IMG/VR virus record: IMGVR_UViG_3300047383_000458 | Coordinates: 1 to 22,148 of that record | Length of the DNA stretch: 22,148 bases | Strand: one strand, 5' to 3' | From: a virus | In this document: one piece after another, positions 7,528 to 14,211 of the stretch | How the letters are laid out: each line of letters begins with the position of its first letter | How positions within the stretch are numbered: position 1 is the stretch's first letter | The notes under the pieces: model-generated | The model's input: the letters and a program-made list of their open reading frames with translations, nothing else | What the model was told of the DNA's origin: nothing | Databases searched by the model: none | Made by a program: the position numbers and the translations under genes

Positions 7528-9080
7528 TGCAGCGCTCCCGCAACGGTTTCATCCGTTGGCATTGGTTGCTGTTGCTGCATCATTGCTTGCTGCATTTGCT
7601 GCATCATCATTTGCTGTTCTTCTGGTGTATTTAACACACGCTGATCGATACTCATTTTTTCCGCTATGAATGATAAGCTTTCTGGCACGTTGATAATAGC
7701 CTGGCCCATTGGCCCCATAGCATTGGCAATCTGCATAAACTGAATAAGCTGATTTACCTCTTCCATCTTTGGCGCTTCCGCCAATGGAGAAACCGGGCTG
7801 ATCTTAACTTGGACACCGTTTACCTTGAGCGGCATATTAATTAAGCCCTGGCGATCCAGGACAAACAAGATCCTAGCAACAAGCGGGTTCATAATCTCTG
7901 TCATCAATCGACCGAAAGCAGAGCCCAGGTTAGTGGCAAGTTCTCTTTGGCGCTGGGCTATCTCAGTAGCCGATCGAGCAGACATGGTATCAGGCGGTAG
8001 CGTATCATCCATTAAGATTTTTTTAATGTTTACTCGCAAATCCTGGATAACAATTTGACTTGTGTTGAAATCACCAGCCTTCGGAAGCGGGGCCAGAGCC
8101 GCGCCTTGAGGGCCACCGTTTCGAGCAACCGGGATAATTGCACCGGGTTGGATCTTAATGTTCTGTGGATTTAAAACACCATCATCAGCCGCTAGGTAAA
8201 CCCCAGAGATCGATAGGCTGGCGTTCTTTAACACTAGCTCGAGCGTTTTATTAAGAGTTTTGATGTCAGCGATTGCGTCAACCAATGGGCCACGACCATA
8301 TATTTCACCGGCAGTTTTGCTAAACCTGGCAACGATAAATGGCGAGGACTGCATTTCCCGGTAAACAAGTTCCTGTTTTTTGTGCGGCCAGATCACATGA
8401 TAGTGATATCTTCCTGTTTCCTGGTCGAAAACAACTGCATCAAATAGATCGAGATCTTCAGTCGGACGCCTCTGAATTGCATCTTCTAGCTCTGGCGTCA
8501 TTTGAACGTCAGGAAATTCTCGAGTAATTGTTTCCGCTCTTACGCGCAGCTTGCGATATACGTTATCAATCGTACCGTTTGCGCCTTCCTCGATCGCAAC
8601 AAGATATTGCGGAATGGCTTGGAACCTAATCGATGTAACCTCATCACCAGGCATTACCATCATAACAGCTGTACCAACACAGAGATCCAACAAAAACTCA
8701 CCCATTGCCAGGTCAAAGCTAGTGTTACGCAGCTGATCGAACATAATATCAACGTAGGCGTCCAGGATTTGCTGGGCACGTTCTTTGTCTTGCTCTGGAA
8801 CGGCTGAACCTGGCTCGAGGCGAACCCAATGCCGGTTGGGCGGGAACAGCCCGGATTGCAATCTATTAGCAAACCGCTTGGTTGAACTCATTGCGGTGCT
8901 ATCGAAAACACGCTGCATCTTGCCTTTGCCGGGCGTCTTGCCTTCGTAATAACCGTTATAAAGATTGCGCTGTGGCAAAGCGAACTCATAACAATCTTCA
9001 TAGATTGTGCGCCATTCGTCTTTTCGAGCTTGGGCTTTGGCCTCTCGGGAGACTACTTCAGCGATTGACAACTTAGGCAT
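7524..9080 (-). CDS. head-tail connector (portal), T7 gp8-like
   Basis: This 518-residue protein (T7 gp8 is 536 aa) forms the dodecameric portal through which DNA is packed and to which the tail is attached. Family features include an N-terminal segment containing DEWRTIYEDCYEFALPQRNL (about 21-40), then RVFDSTAMSSTKRFANRLQS (about 58-77) and LFPPNRHWVRLEPG. Further on are GRGPLVDAIADIKTLNKTLE (about 263-282) and LPPDTMSARSATEIAQRQRE, all typical of phage head-to-tail connecting proteins. The C-terminal 40 residues are dominated by Met and Gln (about 487-507), a low-complexity tail encoded by CAG/ATG-rich DNA. The gene overlaps its upstream neighbour by 8 bp and its downstream neighbour by 4 bp. 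Confidence 0.92.
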   Translation of the reverse strand: MPKLSIAEVVSREAKAQARKDEWRTIYEDCYEFALPQRNLYNGYYEGKTPGKGKMQRVFDSTAMSSTKRFANRLQSGLFPPNRHWVRLEPGSAVPEQDKERAQQILDAYVDIMFDQLRNTSFDLAMGEFLLDLCVGTAVMMVMPGDEVTSIRFQAIPQYLVAIEEGANGTIDNVYRKLRVRAETITREFPDVQMTPELEDAIQRRPTEDLDLFDAVVFDQETGRYHYHVIWPHKKQELVYREMQSSPFIVARFSKTAGEIYGRGPLVDAIADIKTLNKTLELVLKNASLSISGVYLAADDGVLNPQNIKIQPGAIIPVARNGGPQGAALAPLPKAGDFNTSQIVIQDLRVNIKKILMDDTLPPDTMSARSATEIAQRQRELATNLGSAFGRLMTEIMNPLVARILFVLDRQGLINMPLKVNGVQVKISPVSPLAEAPKMEEVNQLIQFMQIANAMGPMGQAIINVPESLSFIAEKMSIDQRVLNTPEEQQMMMQQMQQAMMQQQQPMPTDETVAGALQ

Positions 9081-9366
9081 TTTTATTCCTTTTGCTTATA
9101 GCCGCCGCTTTCTTTTTGGCGTCAGCGGTAGATGAAGCACCCCAGGCGCGAAGCGATAATAACTTGCGCGTTGGACGCCCTTTGCTATCACGATCCGGCC
9201 CAGGGTTCCCCGCCATTCGAGCGAGGAAGGACGCTCTGCGGGGGTTATCGCCAGATTTAACAGGGCGTTTTAAATTAGCTCCTGTCTTGCGCTTGAAGAA
9301 AGCGCGACCGGCAGCGTTCAGTCCACCTTTAGGATTTTGATGCGCTTTTTTTACCACGGGGTGCAA
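9073..9366 (-). CDS. DUF6321-like small basic phage protein
   Basis: The conserved core reads AHQNPKGGLNAAGRAFFKRK (8-27), then RRASFLARMAGNPGPDRDSK and GRPTRKLLSLRAWG. That matches a small phage domain (DUF6321-like, from memory) with NP-GGL---GR, then R-SF--R--G, then G-PTR---L-AW. Function is unknown; basic character and late position suggest DNA binding or a virion role. There is no ATG. The frame opens with TTG at 9366, and GTG at 9357 would give a start nearer the domain. It overlaps the 50-residue gene upstream by 38 bp, and a run of seven A (9346-9352) lies in the overlap, so a shifted fusion of the two is possible. The 3' end overlaps the connector start by 8 bp. Confidence 0.68.
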   Translation of the reverse strand: MHPVVKKAHQNPKGGLNAAGRAFFKRKTGANLKRPVKSGDNPRRASFLARMAGNPGPDRDSKGRPTRKLLSLRAWGASSTADAKKKAAAISKRNKNA

Positions 9367-9481
9367 CTTTCTTTTTAGGGGCTGCTTTCTTAGCCGGGGC
9401 TGGCTTTTCAGCTACTGGCGCGGGTGTTTCAACGGCAGCAAGCTTTCTATAAACGCGATCATCATTTTTTGTTTTGGTCAT
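9329..9481 (-). CDS. Lys/Ala/Pro-rich 50-residue protein (possibly an N-terminal extension of the next gene)
   Basis: This 50-codon frame starts at an ATG whose last two bases form the TGA of the upstream gene (ATGA, 9478-9481), the same coupling seen across the operon, which argues that it is translated. It begins MTKTKNDDRVYRKLAAVETP and then becomes a Pro/Ala/Lys tail with many KK pairs, ending KSASKS. The last 38 bp overlap the DUF6321-like gene in another frame. Lys/Ala-rich extensions commonly precede such domains, so it may be the front part of one protein joined by a +1 shift at the A7 run, or an independent small DNA-binding protein. Confidence 0.55.
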   Translation of the reverse strand: MTKTKNDDRVYRKLAAVETPAPVAEKPAPAKKAAPKKKVAPRGKKSASKS

Positions 9482-9843
9482 GCTAAATTCAAAAGCTTGG
9501 CGCGTTTTTTCTTCATTGCGGCCACTCTTTCGCCTTTCTCTTTCTCAAACTTTTTGCGCCGGGCTTGCGCTTCTGCCCGATACCTTTTTTTCGCAGCTGC
9601 TTTTAGCTGCGCTCTAGTTGGCCCTGGCTTCCCTGCGGGGCGGCGATCGTCCTTACTGCTATGAGCCTTTTCGTGGGCGGCTTTGCTTTTAGCAGTTTTT
9701 TCTGGATTGGGATCTACAAAATCCTCACCCTTTAGAGTTGCCGAAAGACCTTTGGTAAAAGTTCCAACATCATATTTAAATTGAGATATGGCAGCTTTAA
9801 CCGGGGGTTTTTTCTTTGGCCTTGTTGAAGAAAACTTTGCCAA
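9478..9843 (-). CDS. basic unknown protein
   Basis: This 121-residue protein is very rich in Lys, Arg and Ala. The N-terminal third is mixed (KPPVKAAISQFKYDVGTFTK, about 12-31). From about residue 60 it becomes a long charged helix with many KK and RR pairs, ending AMKKKRAKLLNLA. No known domain is recognised. The start appears to be TTG at 9843, since no ATG lies near and the upstream stop is only 3 bp away. GGGGGATAGG just upstream can act as ribosome site. It lies between the GNAT-like and connector genes in a run of four small basic proteins, which suggests head-DNA contacts or regulation, but this is inference. Confidence 0.6.
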   Translation of the reverse strand: MAKFSSTRPKKKPPVKAAISQFKYDVGTFTKGLSATLKGEDFVDPNPEKTAKSKAAHEKAHSSKDDRRPAGKPGPTRAQLKAAAKKRYRAEAQARRKKFEKEKGERVAAMKKKRAKLLNLA

Positions 9844-9846
9844 AAC

Positions 9847-10089
9847 CTATCCCCCAAATTTAGTTTTGGCATCTCCAGCGCCTGGGCCTTCTTGCCTTAA
9901 CGGAGAGAATAACAACCGCATTCCACCCCGGCGGCGAGTTCTGCGGCGTTTTTGAGCCGCTTGCATCTCAACCTTTTCCTGGGTTTCTGCCCGTTCCTCC
10001 TGGCGCTCTTGCGCCTCCTTGGCTTTTTCCTCTGCTGCCGTTGGTGGTGCAGGAGCCGGTGAACTTCTTCTTCCGAAAATAGCGCCCAT
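9847..10089 (-). CDS. small phage protein with Pro-rich head and Arg-rich core
   Basis: This 80-residue protein opens MGAIFGRRSSPAPAPPTAAE, continues as a Glu/Gln/Arg-rich helix (about 20-48), then has a strongly basic stretch RRRTRRRGG (48-56) and ends GDAKTKFGG. Many podoviruses carry a protein of this length between the terminase and connector genes with the same build: MG--FG followed by Pro repeats, a charged helix, a GR- or GG-containing segment and a final KT--G. Function is unknown. The ATG overlaps the stop of the GNAT-like gene (TAATG). Confidence 0.62.
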   Translation of the reverse strand: MGAIFGRRSSPAPAPPTAAEEKAKEAQERQEERAETQEKVEMQAAQKRRRTRRRGGMRLLFSPLRQEGPGAGDAKTKFGG

Positions 10090-10571
10090 TATTCAAACCT
10101 CGCCATAGAATAGTAGTCAGCCCCCTCTGGGCCAAACTTTCTTAATTTGCACTCTACCTCAAAGTTTAGGGCTTTAGCAAACCTTAATGCGGCTGTATGA
10201 CCTTCTTTTACAAAGATTTGCATACGTCTGATATCGCTATGTGACATCACATCACCTAAAACGGCTCGAGCGCCTACTAAAATCGATCTTATATGATCTT
10301 CCATGCCCTCACCTGGCATAAACCAGGCTTCGACCAGGCCCGGCCAAACATATCTTACGCCGAACACGCAAACCACGCGGCCCCGTCCAATGCCTGACCA
10401 TGACCATCCATCTTCAGAGTTTTCCCAAACGTAATCTAAATATTGGTCAATATGGCTGGCGTATTCTAATTCATGCTTCCCCAGCTTAATACTTAACAGG
10501 TGGCTCCATTGCAGTGGCACGATTTGCTCATCGGAGCGCATTTTAAAGGTTGGAAGCTGAATAAGGCCCAT
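10089..10571 (-). CDS. GNAT-like acyltransferase-fold protein (T7 gp13 / DUF2833-like)
   Basis: A longer frame reaches 10697, but the ATG at 10571 overlaps the large terminase stop as TAATG, so the 160-residue product is preferred. The C-terminal half looks like a GNAT fold: MQIFVKEGHTAALRFAKALN (about 116-135) followed by FEVECKLRKFGPEGADY and MARFE. That is the usual helix before beta-6, a bulky -GF- equivalent, and a GP-G-DY--MAR ending. Similar proteins beside T7-type terminases are annotated as internal virion protein A or putative acetyltransferase. The acetyl-CoA P-loop (R/Q-x-x-G-x-G/A) is not clear, so activity is uncertain. Confidence 0.65.
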   Translation of the reverse strand: MGLIQLPTFKMRSDEQIVPLQWSHLLSIKLGKHELEYASHIDQYLDYVWENSEDGWSWSGIGRGRVVCVFGVRYVWPGLVEAWFMPGEGMEDHIRSILVGARAVLGDVMSHSDIRRMQIFVKEGHTAALRFAKALNFEVECKLRKFGPEGADYYSMARFE

Positions 10572-12088
10572 TAGAAAACATTGAACTCCGTATCTGCCGA
10601 ATAACTTTTTGCTGCGAAGGATTGGCCATAGGATCCCCGGCGGAGCCTTCGTTGCTCGCCGCCCCCAAGCATGAGATACCCAAACGCATCCCCGCAATGT
10701 GAGTGATCGTTCTTTACCGGGCTATCCTTAAATCTTTCTTGCCCAGCGCCCAGGGATTGACGCTTGAAGAAATACCCGCCGCTAAGAGATTTGCGCAATC
10801 GCAAACACTTTTTATCAACCATCAGCCCCGGCTTACCGTTTACCAGCCTGGACATAGGACTAGCGCCAGCCTCTCGGCGCACCTGGAAGGCATTGCTTTC
10901 TGTCGGCTGCGCCTTGAACCCAAGCGATCGAAGGTGATCGAAGGCTGTAACCTCATAGATCTCATCCCGCTTATTACCAGCTGGATCCCCCCAGATTAGG
11001 ATTTCATGCTTAGAATATCGCTCTGCGATGCGGCCAATCATTTCCTGGCCAAATCTCTCGAGGCCCATGTCAAACGTCACAAGCTCATCAAACACCCGCC
11101 AGGATCCACCCTGCGTTCTCTGCCCAAAGATAGCCGCCGGGGTTAAACCAAAGTCCACACCGATCTGAACCGGGTAATATGGATCAACCTCAACGTCACC
11201 ACTCATCAACTCATCGTCATACTCGGGCCAAACAGGTCTGCCTTCCTGGACAAACGTGTACATTCCCTGCGCATAGCACCTAATCCAATCCGCGTTTTTC
11301 CCACCAAGCAGCTGTTGATAATAACCAGGCGGCAGATTATTGCTGTTCTCCGCAGCCTCATTAACCTTCCACCACTTACCACCAGAGAAAATAAACCCCT
11401 GGGCCTCGGGATTTTCCGGGATCTCACCAGGCTCCGCTTGTAAAACACCGCCAGGCTGGCGCATAAACGTCCAGGGAAACTTGCCGCCAATCGAGTTCTT
11501 CTCAGCAAGATCATGCCACCAGTGATCGTTATCGGGCGGGTTGGTATCCATCCAAATGCCGTACCAGGTCGGAGAACCATCCGCCTTAGTAGGATAACGG
11601 CCAACCCGGTGGGTCAGCCCATCAATCACCGCTTTAGGCAACTCACGCGCCTCGTTTACCCACGCCCCGGTCAACTCAAGAGATAACAACTTCCTCACAT
11701 CCTGGGGCGAAGAAAGGGCCATGAAGATAACTTCACAATCAATTCCAGGTATATCTTCCCTGGTCGGAATTTTAATATGATGCGATATAGGCGGTTGCCA
11801 GCGCATCCCACCCCAAACATCCTCGGGAAATAACTCTTGCCAGGTCTTAATCGTTGTCGTTCTTAGCTCCGGGTAAGTGTTCCTAACAATCACAAACCGG
11901 GAATATCTAATCCCATCCCTCGGACTAGGGCTCTGCCTCACCGCCCGCAACATGATCTCAGCCGCACAACCATAAGACTTCCCAGAACCCACCGGCCCCA
12001 TTAACCCACGAACAAAACTATCATCGTGCAAAAACTTCCAAACAGTAGGGCTGTTCTCAAAATTTAAATCAAGACTTGGTATCTCCAT
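10571..12088 (-). CDS. terminase large subunit
   Basis: This is the packaging motor ATPase and nuclease, 505 residues. The Walker A motif is GPVGSGKS at 31-38. A Walker B-like segment LTGAWVNEARELPKAVIDGL is at 139-158, and a DTNPP motif at 181-185 fits the coupling segment. The RNase H-like nuclease half has IGVDFGLTPAAIFG (309-322, Asp312), IWGDPAGNKRDE (365-376, Asp368) and DHSHCGDAFGYL (461-472), giving the acidic cluster. The pattern is that of podovirus terminases related to T7 gp19. The start overlaps the small subunit gene by 20 bp and the stop overlaps the GNAT-like gene start. Confidence 0.93.
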   Translation of the reverse strand: MEIPSLDLNFENSPTVWKFLHDDSFVRGLMGPVGSGKSYGCAAEIMLRAVRQSPSPRDGIRYSRFVIVRNTYPELRTTTIKTWQELFPEDVWGGMRWQPPISHHIKIPTREDIPGIDCEVIFMALSSPQDVRKLLSLELTGAWVNEARELPKAVIDGLTHRVGRYPTKADGSPTWYGIWMDTNPPDNDHWWHDLAEKNSIGGKFPWTFMRQPGGVLQAEPGEIPENPEAQGFIFSGGKWWKVNEAAENSNNLPPGYYQQLLGGKNADWIRCYAQGMYTFVQEGRPVWPEYDDELMSGDVEVDPYYPVQIGVDFGLTPAAIFGQRTQGGSWRVFDELVTFDMGLERFGQEMIGRIAERYSKHEILIWGDPAGNKRDEIYEVTAFDHLRSLGFKAQPTESNAFQVRREAGASPMSRLVNGKPGLMVDKKCLRLRKSLSGGYFFKRQSLGAGQERFKDSPVKNDHSHCGDAFGYLMLGGGEQRRLRRGSYGQSFAAKSYSADTEFNVF

Positions 12089-12479
12089 CAGAAACCTCCG
12101 CCTCTATTACCGGCCCCTTCATGTTAATCCCAACAATAGAAGGCTTATCACTTTCCTTCTCAGCACTCTCCAAGAAACCAGCCGCCTTAGCTAAGATCCG
12201 CAAAACCGAAACCTTATCGTGCATCTCAATCGCAATCCGACCATCAGGCATAGGCGTGATCTTCTTAATCGCCCGTAAAGCGTAATCAGGAATATCCTTC
12301 TCCGCCTTCAACGTACCATCCAAATTCATAATCTCTGTGATCGAGGTAGTTCCCAGAGCTATTAACTCCTGGGCAACCGCCTCCTTGTGCTGCTCCAATG
12401 TCTCGCTGGTGCGTATCCGCCGCTGTGCTAAACGAACACCACCAAAACGACCTATCGGAGTTTGACGGGTTCTAGCCAT
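12069..12479 (-). CDS. terminase small subunit (probable)
   Basis: This 136-residue protein lies directly upstream of the large subunit and overlaps it by 20 bp, the usual position for the DNA-recognition subunit. It starts MARTRQTPIGRFGGVRLAQR, has a helical middle (LEQHKEAVAQELIALGTTSI, about 28-47), and then DYALRAIKKITPMPDGRIAI before EMHDKVSVLRILAKAAGFLE (about 84-103). The DK---L--LAK--G segment resembles the C-terminal oligomerisation helix of small terminases. Helix-turn-helix recognition is not obvious by eye, so the call rests on position plus this motif. Its ATG overlaps the preceding stop (TAATG). Confidence 0.72.
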   Translation of the reverse strand: MARTRQTPIGRFGGVRLAQRRIRTSETLEQHKEAVAQELIALGTTSITEIMNLDGTLKAEKDIPDYALRAIKKITPMPDGRIAIEMHDKVSVLRILAKAAGFLESAEKESDKPSIVGINMKGPVIEAEVSDGDTKS

Positions 12480-12733
12480 TAAAAGGGTATCTCATCATCT
12501 GGCCCCTGGTTAAAGCTACTTTGCTGAGAACCACCAGAGCTACCGCCCTTCTTACCATCGTCCTCAAACAAACTTAACCAAACCTCACCATCAGAATTAG
12601 GCAATGGCAAACTCTCCAGCTTAACACTGATCCCCTTGCTGCTACTGAACGCAACACCATGACGCTGCCAATACGTCTTGTCGGGCTGATCCTTGCGCTT
12701 ACGACCCTGGACAACACTATACATCTTTTTCAT
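12479..12733 (-). CDS. small protein with SSB-type acidic tail
   Basis: This 84-residue protein starts MKKMYSVVQGRKRKDQPDKT, followed by YWQRHGVAFSSSKGISVKLE (21-40) and SLPLPNSDGEVWLSLFED, a compact beta-rich unit. A Gly/Ser/Gln linker (KKGGSSGGSQQSSFNQG) then leads to the terminal six residues DDEIPF. Bacterial SSB ends in DDDIPF, the tip that docks RecO, PriA, exonuclease I and other partners. The core resembles small phage and bacterial proteins with a K-YW-R-GVAF----G---KL--LP pattern, but full OB-fold length (about 110 aa) is lacking. It opens the late operon, with a strong ribosome site (AGGAAGGA) 7 bp from the ATG. It is possibly a mini SSB-like or SSB-mimic protein. Confidence 0.6.
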   Translation of the reverse strand: MKKMYSVVQGRKRKDQPDKTYWQRHGVAFSSSKGISVKLESLPLPNSDGEVWLSLFEDDGKKGGSSGGSQQSSFNQGPDDEIPF

Positions 12734-12805
12734 ATCTCAATCCTTCCTATTTGAGTAACAAAGGTATCGCATACCGTTGCGAAAAAAACCAGAAAATATT
12801 TATGT

Positions 12806-12848
12806 GGGGGTATGCACACACACGCGCGGGGGGTGGGGGGGCAGGGGG
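12806..12848 (+). other. G-run tract with alternating purine-pyrimidine segment
   Basis: In the 219-bp gap 12734-12952 the plus strand has G5 (12806-12810), an 18-bp strictly alternating pyrimidine-purine tract (12811-12828, TATG then CA and CG steps), G6 (12828-12833), one T, G7 (12835-12841), CA, and G5 (12844-12848). Four G-runs with short loops could form a G-quadruplex, and the alternating tract is of the Z-DNA-prone type. A short inverted repeat GATCG/CGATC follows immediately. It lies between the replication genes and the terminase genes, a plausible place for a packaging or control site. Confidence 0.6.
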
Positions 12849-12914
12849 TCGATCGTGCTGCGAGCGATCCAGGCGGCAAAACGCGCAAAACTGCAATCTA
12901 AAACGTTTACGGCG

Positions 12915-12930
12915 CATAATGCATATTATG
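12915..12930. promoter_or_regulatory. palindrome overlapping the late promoter -10 region
   Basis: CATAAT-GCAT-ATTATG is an inverted repeat with 6-bp arms and a 4-bp spacer. Its right arm shares three bases with the -10 hexamer of the promoter described at 12928-12956, and the rest covers the expected transcription start. It could be an operator for a dimeric repressor. No second copy was noticed. Confidence 0.4.
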
Positions 12931-12956
12931 TTAAGTTTATTATTGAGCGTTATCAA
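12928..12956 (-). promoter_or_regulatory. sigma70-like promoter for the late operon
   Basis: On the minus strand TTGATA (12956-12951) is followed by exactly 17 bp and TAACAT (12933-12928). It overlaps the stop of the initiator gene and fires toward the SSB-tailed gene and the terminase genes, so it is the natural start point for leftward late transcription. The -35 box matches 5 of 6 and the -10 box 4 of 6. Spacing is ideal and the surroundings are AT-rich. Confidence 0.5.
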
Positions 12957-13801
12957 AGCCTTAACCCTTTTGCTATACCTATGATTGTATTGTCCACCCG
13001 TTTATTGGCTGATTTGCCCAGGCTTTTGCTCACCGGGATCTGAAAGTAGCCGATGCCCCTGGCCATATCGCGGTGCTTCGAGCGGCAATACTCTGCGTGT
13101 TGCTTCAGTATCTGGCCCCAGTCCTCCTGCTTCAGACCGTCTTGTATCCATTTCTTCATCGTATCAATGTCTCGATCATTGAGAACTCTCGGAGTTCCGT
13201 AAGCTTCTGCAACTCTCAAAAACATTACACAATTCTTTCTAGCCTCTTCTATTATATTACTATTACTATCTGTTATATGGTCTGGTATGTGTAACCTCTG
13301 GGCGTTACATGTGGTGTAACCTCCAGGTGTTACATGTTCGTCCTTAGATGTGTAACCTCTAGGTGTTACACCTTTCTGATCCTGGTTAGAGTTATCCACA
13401 GCCTTTGAGGTTGAGTGTTCTAATTCTCTTTCCCGTTCTGCGAGTGAGATTTGTTCAGCTGCGTTTAGGTTTGCTCTGGCTTCATCTTCATCTGTGATGT
13501 CATCGTAGATTACTTTCCAGGTGCGTGTAGTTTGTCCTTTGTACTGAGGTCTACCGTATGTGATGTATCCCATATCCTTGAGGCGTTTCAGCTGTCTGTT
13601 GATAGCTGGTCTTGATACGCCGAGATCTTTGGCGAGCCTGGCATTGCTGACGAATGTTCTGCCTATTTCATCGCAGTAAGAGCAGAGCAGCGCCAGGACT
13701 GTGAACGCGCTGGTTCCGTGTAGCTCTTTATCCATCACTGCCTTGAAGGGAATGATGCTGAACTTTCTCAGGTCTTTGCTTCGGATGGTGGGTGGCCGCA
13801 T
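12953..13801 (-). CDS. winged-helix replication initiator-like protein (lambda O type organisation)
   Basis: The start chosen is the ATG at 13801, which overlaps the RusA stop as TAATG. This gives 282 residues, while a TTG at 13810 would add three. Residues about 25-98 form a winged helix: HGTSAFTVLALLCSYCDEIG, then TFVSNARLAKDLGVSRPAIN (helix-turn-helix) and RQLKRLKDMGYITYG. A low-complexity linker (about 100-185) carries the repeated peptides VTPRGYT and VTPGGYT and hosts the iterons. The C-terminus (about 190-282) is helical, with WIQDGLKQEDWGQILKQHAE. Phage initiators such as lambda O combine an N-terminal winged helix that binds iterons, a linker overlapping the origin, and a C-terminal domain that loads host helicase. 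The family assignment is by architecture, not by a diagnostic motif. Confidence 0.7.
   Translation of the reverse strand: MRPPTIRSKDLRKFSIIPFKAVMDKELHGTSAFTVLALLCSYCDEIGRTFVSNARLAKDLGVSRPAINRQLKRLKDMGYITYGRPQYKGQTTRTWKVIYDDITDEDEARANLNAAEQISLAERERELEHSTSKAVDNSNQDQKGVTPRGYTSKDEHVTPGGYTTCNAQRLHIPDHITDSNSNIIEEARKNCVMFLRVAEAYGTPRVLNDRDIDTMKKWIQDGLKQEDWGQILKQHAEYCRSKHRDMARGIGYFQIPVSKSLGKSANKRVDNTIIGIAKGLRL
13290..13370. repeat. three 20-bp palindromic iterons
   Basis: Copies are at 13290-13309, 13315-13334 and 13351-13370, with consensus TGTAACCTCYRGGYGTTACA. All three have perfect TGTAAC/GTTACA arms and differ only in the central eight bases. Starts are 25 and 36 bp apart. Copies 2 and 3 encode HVTPGGYT and GVTPRGYT, but copy 1 is read in another frame (CNAQRLH), so the repeat is conserved as DNA and not as protein. 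These are probable binding sites for the initiator dimer. Confidence 0.85.
13392..13400 (+). promoter_or_regulatory. consensus DnaA box
   Basis: TTATCCACA on the plus strand is a perfect match to the high-affinity DnaA box. It lies 21 bp from the nearest iteron. Alone it could be chance; beside iterons and an AT-rich region it supports an origin that recruits host DnaA. Confidence 0.65.
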
Positions 13802-14211
13802 TAATCCCAATCCACTTCTATTAAAATCATGGGTTCACCGTACCGCTTGGAAACCTTTAGCTCATACACCTGTTTGTCATCTTCAAAGCAAACGCCATTT
13901 AAGGCGTCCAGAGCGATCTTTGCCACGTTATCGATATCAGGTAGCCCAGGATAGACTTCCCCTGCTGTAGCAGCCTCTCTGCGCTTCTTAGACCATGATT
14001 TAGGTATCTGGAACTGTGCCAGGATAGCAACCCGGCAAGGTTGGGTGATTGGATCCATAGATCGGAGCATCATCCAGTTGGATGCTTGTGCTGCTAGCTT
14101 GTGTTCATAGCGCCTGGTTTTTTCCGGGGTGTAGGTGTGTCCTGTCCTGGTGAACCTGGGGCGTCCTTTGCCGACCGGCTGGCCGCTAAGATAAACTGAG
14201 ATCTTACTCAT
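13801..14211 (-). CDS. rusA: RusA-type Holliday junction resolvase
   Basis: This 136-residue protein carries the full RusA pattern. The N-terminal strand ends in GQPVGKGRPRFTRTGHTYTP (10-29), followed by KTRRYEHKL, then IPKSWSKKRR (69-78). The catalytic block is PDIDNVAKIALDALNG (91-106) with Asp92 and Asp94, then FEDDKQVYELKVSKRYG (109-125) with Asp111 and Asp112. RusA cleaves four-way junctions formed by replication or recombination, and in phages also removes branches before packaging. E. coli RusA is 120 aa. The gene sits between the RHH regulator (8-bp overlap) and the initiator gene (TAATG), so all three are probably cotranscribed. Confidence 0.93.
   Translation of the reverse strand: MSKISVYLSGQPVGKGRPRFTRTGHTYTPEKTRRYEHKLAAQASNWMMLRSMDPITQPCRVAILAQFQIPKSWSKKRREAATAGEVYPGLPDIDNVAKIALDALNGVCFEDDKQVYELKVSKRYGEPMILIEVDWD

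Larger units (their letters stand above)
13225..13400. other. predicted replication origin inside the initiator gene
   Basis: Three iterons (13290-13370) are flanked on one side by a perfect DnaA box TTATCCACA (13392-13400) and on the other by an AT-rich stretch (about 13225-13280, with TATTATATTACTATTACTAT-type sequence at its core) that could serve as the unwinding element. The order of box, iterons and AT-rich region, all inside an initiator gene, parallels the lambda ori within gene O. Replication function is inferred, but the combination is unlikely by chance. Confidence 0.72.

Noticed and set aside
7555-7630. Met/Gln-encoding CAT/TGC-rich repeat as a mobile or tandem repeat
   Set aside because: It is a low-complexity tail of the connector protein, common in this family; no exact tandem unit.
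10572-10697. N-terminal extension of the GNAT-like protein to 202 residues
   Set aside because: It overlaps the terminase 3' end in another frame, and the TAATG start at 10571 fits the coupling used through the operon.
12747-12956. 69-codon minus-strand frame across the intergenic G-run tract
   Set aside because: It opens with TTG, reads through the poly-C tract as Pro repeats, and overlaps the proposed promoter. Composition looks like non-coding DNA.
12751-13043. Plus-strand frames of 77 and 88 codons over the same tract
   Set aside because: They translate G-runs into Gly stretches and have no upstream promoter or coupling.
13290-13370. CRISPR-like repeat array
   Set aside because: Only three repeats with 5- and 16-bp spacers inside a coding gene; the palindromic iteron reading fits far better.
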